A stretch of DNA of 64,000 nt from the NCBI GenBank assembly GCA_017451385.1, contig JAFSPS010000046.1, positions 24,252 through 88,251 of the forward strand. The letters are read 5' to 3'. The notes under the pieces are model-generated. The model saw nothing but the letters and a program-made list of their open reading frames with translations, had not been told where the DNA came from and did no database searches. Positions 45,831 through 53,819 of the stretch are shown here, piece after piece (positions within the stretch are counted from its first letter, which is position 1; every line of letters starts with the position of its first letter). The position numbers and the translations under genes were made by a program. This stretch comes from Bacteroidales bacterium. GTDB taxonomy: Bacteria; Bacteroidota; Bacteroidia; Bacteroidales; P3.

Positions 45831-46513
45831 CTAATGTGATTTGTTTGAAAATCAATGAATTCTCTAGGTACGCCACGACTATCGGGTCTGCCAGTAATCA
45901 AGAAATACTGTTCACTTTGTTTGTTGTAGTATACTTTAACGCTACATTCAATTCCAAGTTCTTCGTTTTGATAACACTCAACCAACTCTAATTCTTTAAA
46001 TACTTTAAATAGAGGAGAATCCCATCTCTTGTCTGCTTCAATTCCGGTTATCAAAACCGTAATTGATGGTTGCAATATCTCCATTTCGGCATTTAATATT
46101 TTCACAGCGAAGTTTTCCTGGTCTCTCCACAAGGTATTATTTGGGTTCCCTTGTTTTGGAGCCACTTTACATATATTACTCCAAACAATATTTTCAACAG
46201 AATTTTCAGGATAGATAAAATTTGTAATACGTTTAATCATTTGGAAAAAACGGCTATGGCTATGGGTCAGAATACTCCTTATCCCATTGTTGTAATCATC
46301 ATCCCATCCATTGGTAGCTCTGCCATAAAAAGCTATCCCGCCTCTTTTGTACAACGAGCCTATTTGCGTATGAAATGTTAGAACGAAATAAGGGTCGAGG
46401 TCGTCTTCAAAACTATATTCTTTGTTTTTCAAGTCTTCGACCATATCGCTGTATATGGGATCGGTTTTTCTTCTTAGTAATTCATCAAGTATGTTTTCCT
46501 TAATTTTATTCAT
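45794..46513 (-). CDS. UDG-like fold protein, 239 aa (putative)
   Basis: 239 residues. The pattern GGIAFYGRATNGWDDD (first motif region), IVWSNICKVAPKQGNPNN, LQPSITVLITGIEAD and FLITGRPDSRGVPRE (second motif region) parallels the strand-loop order of UDG-superfamily proteins. The catalytic residues are not canonical, however, and a conserved family of unknown function is equally possible. No signal or membrane segment. The last ~12 residues run into the frame of a remnant gene, so its C-terminus may be altered. Confidence 0.5.
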   Translation of the reverse strand: MNKIKENILDELLRRKTDPIYSDMVEDLKNKEYSFEDDLDPYFVLTFHTQIGSLYKRGGIAFYGRATNGWDDDYNNGIRSILTHSHSRFFQMIKRITNFIYPENSVENIVWSNICKVAPKQGNPNNTLWRDQENFAVKILNAEMEILQPSITVLITGIEADKRWDSPLFKVFKELELVECYQNEELGIECSVKVYYNKQSEQYFLITGRPDSRGVPREFIDFQTNHISSFIKNKYSEKH

Positions 46514-46552
46514 AATCGTGGTGAATTTATTGTTATTTTGAGTTTCTATAAA

Positions 46553-46705
46553 CTATAATTTTCCAAACATGATACGTACTCGTCTCCTCATATCAAACCC
46601 TCCCGACAAATTGAAAGATTGAGACACTACTTCGACAGACATTCCTTTTTCCAAACGAACACCATTTGAGTTCAAGTTGGATTTAACAGTTATTTTGTAC
46701 AACAT
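46553..46705 (-). CDS. Small protein, 50 aa, DUF6140-like
   Basis: A 50-residue frame: MLYKITVKSNLNSNGVRLEK, GMSVEVVSQSFN, ending RRVRIMFGKL. The string KSNLNSNGVRLEKGMSVEVV resembles short Bacteroidota proteins of unknown function (DUF6140 type, from memory) often found in mobile or accessory regions. AT-rich context and no obvious ribosome-binding site. It is the first gene before the UDG-like run on this strand, 39 bases upstream of the 239-aa gene, so it may be translated with it. Confidence 0.5.
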   Translation of the reverse strand: MLYKITVKSNLNSNGVRLEKGMSVEVVSQSFNLSGGFDMRRRVRIMFGKL

Positions 46706-46930
46706 AACTAATTATTATTTAAGTTAATATTGTTCTTTCGTACTATTCATGTTTTATTACTGATTTATTATTCCTTTTTGTTGAGTGGTAATCGCATAAA
46801 ATGAGACTACCAAAGATTCGCTTGTTTCTTTCTTGTTGAACTGTCAAGAATTCCTTGACTGTTGTTTAATTTGAACTTGTAAGTAATCCTTACAGACTGC
46901 TTTTATTATTACATTTGCTTTTTTCATTTA

Positions 46931-47158
46931 TCATGTGTTCCAAAATTGACCTTGTGCAATTTTTGCACAGGTTGCCTCTCGGTCTAATTCGTCAACTCGA
47001 TAGATATTGTTGATGTGACGAACTATTGAGGTTCTGTCTGTTTCAAACAGCTCAGCCATCTGAGCTTGTGTTAGCCAAACCGTCTCGTTCTCCAGACGGA
47101 CATCAATCTGTGTCTGGCCGTCTTCCGTCTGATATATGATAATCTTGTTTTCTTCCAT
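46931..47158 (-). pseudogene. RhuM-family protein, truncated to N-terminal 75 residues
   Basis: 75 residues opening MEENKIIIYQTEDGQTQIDV and LENETVWLTQAQMAELFETD, the strongly conserved N-terminus of RhuM ('virulence RhuM') proteins, which are ~330 residues long. The frame stops after ATCAKIAQGQFWNT, so the KilA-like and Fic/other C-terminal part is missing. RhuM genes are common passengers near restriction and defence loci. Lies 27 bases after the exonuclease pseudogene. Confidence 0.7.
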
Positions 47159-47185
47159 ATTGTTTATTGTACAATGTAATTGTTC

Positions 47186-47678
47186 TTAGAGTATTTCTCT
47201 TGCAATCCATGCACAAGCCTCTGCGTCGGCAAGCGCATGATGATGGTCTTCCAACTCATAACCACAGGCGGCGGCAACAGTGTGAAGTTGATGGTTCTCC
47301 AGTTCGGGTAATACTCGTCGTGAAACACAAAGCGTATCGTAGAACTCATAATCTGGATAGTCCATTTGATAAACACGGAACACTGCCTTCAAACAGCCTT
47401 CATCAAAAGGCTTGTTATGAGCTACAAGTGGAATACATTCTATCATTGGTTCTATCTGTGCCCATACTTTTGGAAATACTGGGGCTTCTTCCGTATCTTG
47501 ACTACAAAGACCATGAACCTGAGAACACCAAATAATTATAATAATTCGGCTCTGGCTGGATTAGAGAATAGAACGAATCTACATTCTCACCATTTCGTAC
47601 AATGACGATACCAACAGAACAAACTGAGCTGCGTTCGTTGTTAGCCGTTTCAAAATCTATAGCTGCAAAGTCTTTCAT
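47186..47678 (-). pseudogene. DnaQ-like exonuclease (paralogue 2), frameshifted
   Basis: The ATG at 47676-47678 starts MKDFAAIDFETANNERSSVC as in the intact copies, but one extra base in the A run at 47530-47532 (+ strand) shifts the frame after PEPNYYNY and produces a stop soon after. The true frame resumes and encodes the last ~90 residues, including LVAHNKPFDEG and HHHALADAEACAWIAREIL. Total length is 493 bases, exactly one more than the intact 492. A 110-base stretch (47286-47395) is identical to 50656-50765 in paralogue 3, so duplication or conversion is recent. An assembly error cannot be excluded. Confidence 0.8.
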
Positions 47679-47686
47679 ACGTTAAA

Positions 47687-48754
47687 TTAAGAATTCAATA
47701 AGTTTTGAATTTCAACGATTTCTCTCTTAATAGCAGCTGCGATTTCAGCTTCAGAGGCACCATAATCCAAGAAATGCTTTCGTCCAAACCAAGAATGCAA
47801 TTGCTGTTCTTCTGAAGTATCATATCCTAAGGTGTTTAATACTTCAATGAATTTATCAAACTGAATATACTTTCTATATCCATTAGAAGAGTAATAATTA
47901 TAACCACGAAGCATTTGAGGGCGACAGCCTATATATCCATCTTTTAAGACCGACAATCCTATGTCTTCTGTTATTACGAATCTATTAGGTTCATATTCTT
48001 GATAACCAGTTTCTTTCAATTGACGAGTAATGGATTCTGTGATTTTTAACAAATCTGTGTTTGTAAATTTCTTAGGTATATCAGCTAATGCCTTATCCAA
48101 ACCCATAGGTTGCAAAGAGTTCTGTTTAAATTGCATTCTCGCCTTGATGCTCGTAGCCGAATACTTGCCAAACAACATCAAATATTGCGGATGCACATAT
48201 TTATTTTCTGAGATATTAGGACTAAGGTAATTCATTCCTAGCATTAAAGAAGCATCAAGGAATCTCTTTGCTCTATCTGCATAGTATTTGTCAAATGCTA
48301 GGCCTGCAAAGCCAAGATATATTGGCGCTTTCAATTGTGAAATGTCATTTTGTATAATCTCTTCTTCTGATGCAAAAGGGAATTTGTTCTTTTTATGCAA
48401 TTCCAATGCTTTACTTAGGTCTCCTTCTCTCAGATAAAAAAGATTGAAGATTTGAACTACACCTTGCAAATCATTTTTGTCGCTTTTATCATAGTAATAA
48501 GCAAACAAATCACCAACACAATTCATGGTTGAGTCTGGCGAAAACTCAAACCAATCATACATGGTGTTATCGAAGAACGATAATAATTTCAAAGTATTTT
48601 TATCAGTAACTTGACATTTGGGAGCAGCTGTGCCCGGATTTTTCATTACAACTGACCCTATTATATCCCATGAATTACCAAATTGAAGCAGAGTACGCCA
48701 ACGGTAGTCGTTGCCCGTTTCCTTCGACTTGAAGTAATGTGCAAATACCTTCAT
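47687..48754 (-). CDS. Unknown protein, DUF1643-like N-terminus, 355 aa
   Basis: 355 residues from the ATG at 48754 (a GTG at 48760 would add two). The N-terminal 190 residues, with WDIIGSVVMKNPGTAAPKCQ, TDKNTLKLL, VVQIFNLFYLREGD and APIYLGFAGLAFD, recall DUF1643, a family of unknown function with a 'MLNPSTAD...NLFA' pattern and a UDG-like arrangement; I rate this tentative. The C-terminal half (TSIKARMQFKQNS...YYSSNGYRKYIQFDKFIEVL) is unrecognised. A decayed relative lies beside exonuclease paralogue 1 at 14866, so it travels with that exonuclease. Its stop is 8 bases before the exonuclease pseudogene start. Confidence 0.65.
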   Translation of the reverse strand: MKVFAHYFKSKETGNDYRWRTLLQFGNSWDIIGSVVMKNPGTAAPKCQVTDKNTLKLLSFFDNTMYDWFEFSPDSTMNCVGDLFAYYYDKSDKNDLQGVVQIFNLFYLREGDLSKALELHKKNKFPFASEEEIIQNDISQLKAPIYLGFAGLAFDKYYADRAKRFLDASLMLGMNYLSPNISENKYVHPQYLMLFGKYSATSIKARMQFKQNSLQPMGLDKALADIPKKFTNTDLLKITESITRQLKETGYQEYEPNRFVITEDIGLSVLKDGYIGCRPQMLRGYNYYSSNGYRKYIQFDKFIEVLNTLGYDTSEEQQLHSWFGRKHFLDYGASEAEIAAAIKREIVEIQNLLNS

Positions 48755-48769
48755 ATTCACTTTCTTTAA

Positions 48770-50173
48770 TTATATCAGAGCATCTATCTCCGCTACCTTT
48801 GCAGCTGCGTCAGCAGCAGAAAGGTTGTCGACAGCGATGTAGCGGTTATCCTTGATGTCGCTAACAGTAGAATTGGGGAAGCCTACAGCATGAGTGCGAG
48901 CAATCAGTTTATCAATATCATCGTCTCGGTTGCCGAACATGATTTGATAGGTGCCATCCTCCTTAATGTTTACGTCCATGAAGAAGCGGTCATCACCCAA
49001 CGACTTCTCATAGTCGAAAGCCACACAATACTCATAGTACATCCATACATTAGCCTTTTCCCCAGGTGCAGGCAAGTAAATGTCTTTAAAAACCTTTTGG
49101 TATTTCTCTACATAAGCGAGCAAAGCCGACAGTTGCTTTGCAAGAGCAACTAACAATCCGTCCCAGTTCCGCGACTTGATATCCTCCGTAGCCGTCAACG
49201 AGCGGTAGGACGTATCAAGATACCTCCACCAACTCCACTTGTTTTGACGACCACCAAAACGCCATTTCATGTGTTTGTATGCTTCGTGGGGGTCATCACA
49301 ATCCATGTGGATTTGGAAGAAATGCTCACCATTCGTCTCATAACTGAGCATAACACGTACAGCTTCCTCTCTTCCTTTCATGGCAAAGTTTAGGGAGATG
49401 TTATTCTCTGCGATATTCTTTTCAACGAGTGTCCAAAAGGTTTCATTATATTGAATCTTTTGCAGCAGTTTTTCGGTGAAGTCAGCAATATTTTGAGGAA
49501 GAGAGGTTGCATTCTCAACATCCTGCACTTCCTCCGCCATTTCCTCATTCGGTACTTCAACGGCATCCATGATTTCACTGAAAGTTTTGTTAGCCTCGGT
49601 GCGGTTTTGTATATCCTCAGGAGATGGCGAGTAGCCATATAAATCGTTTTGGAACTCGCCTACAATCACAAAGAGTTGCTTCATCAGTTCTCTGTTGCTC
49701 TGTGATGCTTTCTCTGCCGTATTTCCAGAGCCGCAGTTAAGGCTGTTGATGATTTCCTTAACGCTGTTAGCAATCACTTTGATGTGGTCGCTTTTCGCGT
49801 GCATGGTGATGTACGACGTCTGAAACTCCAGTTGTATCGCTTCCTCTTTGGTCACCTCACCATCCTTTATTACCTCACAGAGACATTGAAGGAAATCCTG
49901 ATAGATACGTAATTTCTCCTCAAAGATTTTGGTTTCTTTATCTTTCCTGCTCTCATTGCTTGTCTGTTGCTCCAGCAAAGCCTTCTGATGTTCCGACTGC
50001 GATGACATGGTGATGCTCACAATCACATACGTTGCCGCAGCACTCAGAAGCACAACGACAAACTGCTGGTAACTCTCCAGTATGCCAAACAGATTTAGTA
50101 TAGTGGCCAGAACAAAGACAAAAACGAACATTGCTCCAATGCCCAAATCCCTATACAAATTTCTTGATTTCAT
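48770..50173 (-). CDS. Two-TM membrane protein of unknown function, 467 aa
   Basis: 467 residues. Two membrane helices at the N-terminus (~12-32 GAMFVFVFVLATILNLFGI and ~38-55 FVVVLLSAAATYVIVSI), then a Gln/Glu/Lys coiled stretch (~58-95). A ~360-residue cytoplasmic-type part follows, with acidic linker (EVPNEEMAEEVQDVEN) and a C-terminal alpha/beta domain (DDRFFMDVNIKEDGTYQIMF). No family recognised. It lies 19 bases after the propeller-repeat gene in the WYL-led operon. Membrane-anchored proteins in such operons often act as effectors, but nothing here proves that. Confidence 0.65.
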   Translation of the reverse strand: MKSRNLYRDLGIGAMFVFVFVLATILNLFGILESYQQFVVVLLSAAATYVIVSITMSSQSEHQKALLEQQTSNESRKDKETKIFEEKLRIYQDFLQCLCEVIKDGEVTKEEAIQLEFQTSYITMHAKSDHIKVIANSVKEIINSLNCGSGNTAEKASQSNRELMKQLFVIVGEFQNDLYGYSPSPEDIQNRTEANKTFSEIMDAVEVPNEEMAEEVQDVENATSLPQNIADFTEKLLQKIQYNETFWTLVEKNIAENNISLNFAMKGREEAVRVMLSYETNGEHFFQIHMDCDDPHEAYKHMKWRFGGRQNKWSWWRYLDTSYRSLTATEDIKSRNWDGLLVALAKQLSALLAYVEKYQKVFKDIYLPAPGEKANVWMYYEYCVAFDYEKSLGDDRFFMDVNIKEDGTYQIMFGNRDDDIDKLIARTHAVGFPNSTVSDIKDNRYIAVDNLSAADAAAKVAEIDALI

Positions 50174-50192
50174 ATCCGACGTAGTTTATGCA

Positions 50193-50537
50193 TTAGCGTT
50201 TGTTCCAGTTGCGGCCACCATCACGCGAGACAAACAATCCCTTGGAAGTAGTTGCCAAGATGTTCTTTCCGTCGGATGCGAGTTGTTGGAATGTTCCACA
50301 GTAACTTCCCGTGTACCTGGTCTGCCAATTGCGTCCTTCATCCTTTGAAACGAAAAGTCCTTTTGATGTGCATGCAATAATTTCGTTGCCGAAGTCGAAA
50401 AGGTCAACGAAAGTACCTGGATAAGTGCCTGTGTATCGGGTCATCCAATTACGACCACTATCAGTAGAATACTGGATGTGGTTTTTCTGAGTGTTGATGC
50501 GGAGAAGTTCTCTTCCGCGTTGAATCAATTGTGCCAT
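50193..50537 (-). CDS. Small beta-propeller-repeat protein (BNR/YCF48-like), 114 aa
   Basis: 114 residues from ATG 50537 (a TTG at 50546 adds three). Two to three near-identical ~40-residue repeats with the signature GRNW.(T/Q)RYTG(T/S)Y.GTF and TSKGLFVS(K/R)D(E/G)GRNW. The 'S.D.GRNW' is an Asp-box as in sialidase/YCF48 propellers. Too short for a full propeller by itself, so it must oligomerise or be a partial domain. Lies 18 bases after the exonuclease gene in the same operon. Confidence 0.6.
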   Translation of the reverse strand: MAQLIQRGRELLRINTQKNHIQYSTDSGRNWMTRYTGTYPGTFVDLFDFGNEIIACTSKGLFVSKDEGRNWQTRYTGSYCGTFQQLASDGKNILATTSKGLFVSRDGGRNWNKR

Positions 50538-50555
50538 AAATTTCAATTATTATTG

Positions 50556-51047
50556 TTATAATATTTCTCTTGCAATCCATGCACAAGCCTCTGCGTCGGC
50601 AAGTGCGTGATGATGGTCTTCTAACTCATACCCACAGGCGGCGGCTACGGTGTGGAGTTGATGGTTCTCCAGTTCGGGTAATACTCGTCGTGAAACACAA
50701 AGCGTATCGTAGAACTCATAATCTGGATAGTCCATTTGATAAACACGGAACACTGCCTTCAAACAACCTTCGTCAAAAGGCTTGTTATGAGCAACGAGTG
50801 GCAAGTTCTCTATCAGAGGCTCTATCTGAGCCCATACTTTTGGAAAAACTGGTGCATCGTCAGTATCTTCATGACAGAGACCATGAACCTGACTGCACCA
50901 GTAGTTATAATAGTTAGGTTCCGGCTGGATAAGAGAGTAGAACGAATCTACAATCTTACCATCCCTGACAATGACAATTCCAACAGAACAAACAGAAGAA
51001 CGCTCGTTGTTAGCCGTTTCAAAATCTATTGCGGCAAAATCTTTCAT
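50556..51047 (-). CDS. DnaQ-like DEDDh 3'-5' exonuclease (paralogue 3, intact)
   Basis: 163 residues with the full DEDDh set: Asp8/Glu10 (AIDFETAN), Asp92 (HNKPFDEG), His146/Asp151 (HHHALADAEA). Start codon overlaps the stop of the WYL gene by four bases (ATGA), so the two are translationally coupled. Close relative of the frameshifted copy at 47186 and of 14289. A nuclease under a WYL regulator would suit nucleic-acid degradation in response to stress or phage; that is inference. Confidence 0.85.
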   Translation of the reverse strand: MKDFAAIDFETANNERSSVCSVGIVIVRDGKIVDSFYSLIQPEPNYYNYWCSQVHGLCHEDTDDAPVFPKVWAQIEPLIENLPLVAHNKPFDEGCLKAVFRVYQMDYPDYEFYDTLCVSRRVLPELENHQLHTVAAACGYELEDHHHALADAEACAWIAREIL

Positions 51048-51985
51048 TTCTTGTCCTCCTTATATTTATTCCACATTCTTTTAATCTTACCAGCAATCTC
51101 CTTGCGGAGCCAGAGGGGTTCGAGTACTTCTATGTCTTCTCCGTTCCAGAGAATTTCCTGCTGGAAATCGAAGGTAGGACGAAGGAAAAACTGGAAAATA
51201 CTATATTCTTCATTGCGTTCTATCTCCTTCTGTGACTCATGAATCTTCAGGTCGCGGATATAGTTTGCCTGACCTGCCACAACTTTCAGTTTGACGGTCT
51301 GAGGCTCAACACTTCGATCAGCAATAATACCGAAACAATCTTCAAAGAATTCCTTGGCAGTCCAGTCCTTCGGCATCTCAAAAGTTTCATCTCTTGTTTG
51401 CAGGAAGTTGATGCGATCAAGAGAATAGATACGTGGCCCCTGCTCATAGTAATAAGAATAGGTACTGCGAGCTACCATGTACCATCGTTGACGGAACAGT
51501 TTCACACAATAGGGCTGCACATCGAAGTTGTTTTCTTCGTCCTTCCAATAACTATGGTATGTAATATTCAGGACACGGTTTTCCTTCATTGCCTCAATGA
51601 TGGGCTGAAGGTAGTTTTGGCCAGACGGTACATATTCCAAAATGATACGGTTTTTAATGCTCTGACTGTTTGCCAAGGTATTGCTGACGCAGAATGTGTT
51701 GTAAAGCCATGAGCGCAGTCCGTTCTTACCGATGTCCTCGACATTGGAGATATAGTAGCGGTATTCCCCTCTGTTCTCATTAACAATGTCGATGCCGAAC
51801 ATATCCCAGATGACATAACGCCAATTGTCGAAGGTGCGTTTGGGTATATCCACACCTCTGCTAATGTCATCACGAAGCCAGAGTTCGTTCAGTTCTTTGA
51901 ATGAAATCTTCCGTCTGCGATAGATGGTTTCTATCACCCAGACGTATTTGGTAATCAGGCTTTGCCCTCTATCATTATCTGCCAT
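51044..51985 (-). CDS. WYL-domain transcriptional regulator
   Basis: 313 residues from the ATG at 51985, twelve bases after the predicted transcription start. N-terminal winged-helix (ISFKELNELWLRDDISRGVD ... IPKRTFDNWRYVIWDMFGID), central WYL domain (LNITYHSYWKD ... VQPYCVKLFRQRWYMVARS ... IYSLDRINFLQ) and a C-terminal WCX part. WYL proteins sense ligands, in several cases nucleic-acid or cyclic-nucleotide signals, and often head defence operons (BrxR/CapW types). It heads this five-gene operon. An upstream Met at 52015 is less likely because it lies before the promoter's predicted start. Confidence 0.85.
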   Translation of the reverse strand: MADNDRGQSLITKYVWVIETIYRRRKISFKELNELWLRDDISRGVDIPKRTFDNWRYVIWDMFGIDIVNENRGEYRYYISNVEDIGKNGLRSWLYNTFCVSNTLANSQSIKNRIILEYVPSGQNYLQPIIEAMKENRVLNITYHSYWKDEENNFDVQPYCVKLFRQRWYMVARSTYSYYYEQGPRIYSLDRINFLQTRDETFEMPKDWTAKEFFEDCFGIIADRSVEPQTVKLKVVAGQANYIRDLKIHESQKEIERNEEYSIFQFFLRPTFDFQQEILWNGEDIEVLEPLWLRKEIAGKIKRMWNKYKEDKK

Positions 51986-52004
51986 ATATAATCGAATTTT
52001 TCTG

Positions 52005-52012
52005 CAAAAGTA
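52005..52012 (-). promoter_or_regulatory. -7 box for the WYL operon
   Basis: On the reverse strand TACTTTTG sits 20 bases before the WYL ATG at 51985. I see no well-spaced -33 TTTG, so recognition may need an activator or the WYL protein itself may bind here. Confidence 0.35.
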
Positions 52013-52015
52013 CAC

Positions 52016-52688
52016 GAAGGCTGCGCCAAATCATGGCATAGGTTTGAAAAAAAAGATTATTTTACATTTGCGCCCCTATATTATTGTGAACCTCTATTGC
52101 CCTAAACATGCCTTGAAGATTTTTTATCCTTTCCATTAAATCTCCGAAGTCCAAAGCTTGTCCATAAATGAAACTCTCTTTCATTTCGTTCTAATCTGCT
52201 GTACTACTGTATTCTCCATTGATTTTGTATGTAAATTATAGTCGGAATGATAACAAATATTTCTGACCGTAAAGATACAGAATATCTTTCATACAACAAT
52301 ACTTTAAGTGTTGATATTAAGTTTCATTGGCTAATTATGGCGTTTTTCTTGTTGTATAGATGGCATTCCAATATATATAATAATGTGTCGTTTTTTAAAT
52401 TAGGAGGCAATATTGCCAGAAAAGACGACTTCAAGAATAAAATGCCTTGACTTAATCAGTTCATTGCACACTTACGTTCCATTTGTGGTTCAAAAAAAGT
52501 TAAAAACGTTAAATAATCGTCTTTCCCCCAATCTATAGAATCCACGCAATCACTTTTCTACCGTTTAACTTGCAAGTTGCTGATATGAAACGTTCTGCAA
52601 ATTCAGTGGGTGTATTTACGTGGTAACGCGAAAGGGATAAAGATTGCATATATTCGTCAAAAAAACGTATCTTTGTTTGTTTTAATAT
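52016..52688. other. Long intergenic boundary between island and porQ
   Basis: About 670 AT-rich bases with no gene I can support. Weak short frames on both strands lack recognisable proteins. It contains a -7-like TACATTTG at 52063-52070 with a TTTG 16 bases before it (spacing too short) and the porQ promoter near the right end. This is the right border of the accessory island. Confidence 0.5.
52644..52675 (+). promoter_or_regulatory. Promoter for porQ
   Basis: TTG 52644-52646, 21 bases, TATCTTTG 52668-52675. The predicted start is near 52682. Confidence 0.5.
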
Positions 52689-52769
52689 ATGGGTGTTATC
52701 GTTCATAACGTTCATATTCAGTATGCTGACGCATGTCCTAATGTGTCGTCTCGTGCTTTCTTCTATGGC

Positions 52770-53819
52770 ATGAGGGCTTTCCGCATTGCTCTATTTTGCA
52801 TGGTTCTGTTTTCTGCGTTTACTCTAAAAGCGCAAGTGGCAGGGCTGACATCATACGCTGTGCTCGATATACCGCGGTCGCCCCGCAGTGCGTCTCTCGG
52901 CATGGACTTCCTTGCTCTGCCTACGGCATCGCTCGACGCAACGCTCGACAATCCTTCGCTGATAGATTCTTCACACAGCGGTCACGCCTCCATTGGCTAT
53001 ATGGGGCTCAGCCGTGGCACCAATTTCGGACATCTGGCCTACGGCAGGCGTATCGGGAATGTGGGTAACTTTGTCTTTGGCCTTAGTTTTTGCAGCTTTG
53101 GTTCATTTGACGGATATAATGAGGAGGAGGTGTCTTTTGGCAAATTTTATGCTTCCGACTATATCTTTTCGATAGGGTGGGGCAGAGCTATTGATTCTAA
53201 CTTCTCTATCGGCGCAAGCTTCAAACCAATCTATTCTCACTACGAGAGTTATAGTGCCTTTGCAATCTCTTTTGATGTTGCCGTGCGCTATGTGAGTACC
53301 AACCGTCTATTTGCGGCCACGCTGATAGGACGGAGCATAGGTGCTCAGATTGTCACGTTTGACAACAAGGTGGAGCGTATGCCATTCGAGCTTGCTGCTG
53401 GATTGTCTTATAAGCTTAAGAACGCTCCTTTCCGTTTCTTCTTCAATGCTGCGGAACTGCAGCGATGGGACTTGCGTTACAACGATGCGCTCAACCCTAC
53501 GGAAGAGACAGACCCTTTCACAGGCGAGATAACAAGGCAATCTGATTTCGCTGCCTTTGCTGATAAAATGGGACGACACATTCAGGTGGGCGTGGAGCTA
53601 AATATTGGTTCATCGTTCTTTGCCAGAGTGGGCTACAACTATCGCAAAGCGGTAGAAATGAAGGCGGCCGATGTTCTCAACGTGTCGGGATTTTCTTTTG
53701 GTATTGGTTTCACGTTCAAAGGGTTCGAATTTGCCTATGCCCACAATAATTATCACCTCTGGCAGGCTCCTAACTATATCAGTATTACGACAGATTTAAA
53801 TCGTTTTTTCGGCAAATAA
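52770..53819 (+). CDS. porQ: T9SS outer-membrane protein PorQ
   Basis: 349 residues from ATG 52770, which gives a normal signal peptide (MRAFRIALFCMVLFSAFTLKAQ); ATG 52689 would add 27 residues. The mature protein is an outer-membrane beta-barrel of the PorQ/PorV class: LDIPRSPRSASLGMDFLAL, DNPSLIDSSHSGHASIGYMGL, and C-terminal strands ending NNYHLWQAPNYISITTDLN. PorQ acts with PorZ in attaching T9SS cargo to the surface, matching the T9SS cargo at 25.6-42.4 kb. Its stop overlaps the lplA start by one base. Confidence 0.85.
   Translation: MRAFRIALFCMVLFSAFTLKAQVAGLTSYAVLDIPRSPRSASLGMDFLALPTASLDATLDNPSLIDSSHSGHASIGYMGLSRGTNFGHLAYGRRIGNVGNFVFGLSFCSFGSFDGYNEEEVSFGKFYASDYIFSIGWGRAIDSNFSIGASFKPIYSHYESYSAFAISFDVAVRYVSTNRLFAATLIGRSIGAQIVTFDNKVERMPFELAAGLSYKLKNAPFRFFFNAAELQRWDLRYNDALNPTEETDPFTGEITRQSDFAAFADKMGRHIQVGVELNIGSSFFARVGYNYRKAVEMKAADVLNVSGFSFGIGFTFKGFEFAYAHNNYHLWQAPNYISITTDLNRFFGK

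Noticed and set aside
46843-46859. GTCAAG...CTTGAC inverted repeat as operator
   Set aside because: Only six bases per arm and the flanks do not continue the symmetry.
52247-52450. 67-residue frame in the island border gap
   Set aside because: No recognisable pattern, no promoter or start context; composition is that of AT-rich non-coding DNA.
52533-52715. 60-residue reverse frame overlapping the porQ promoter
   Set aside because: It runs through the promoter and into the porQ leader on the opposite strand; no protein pattern.
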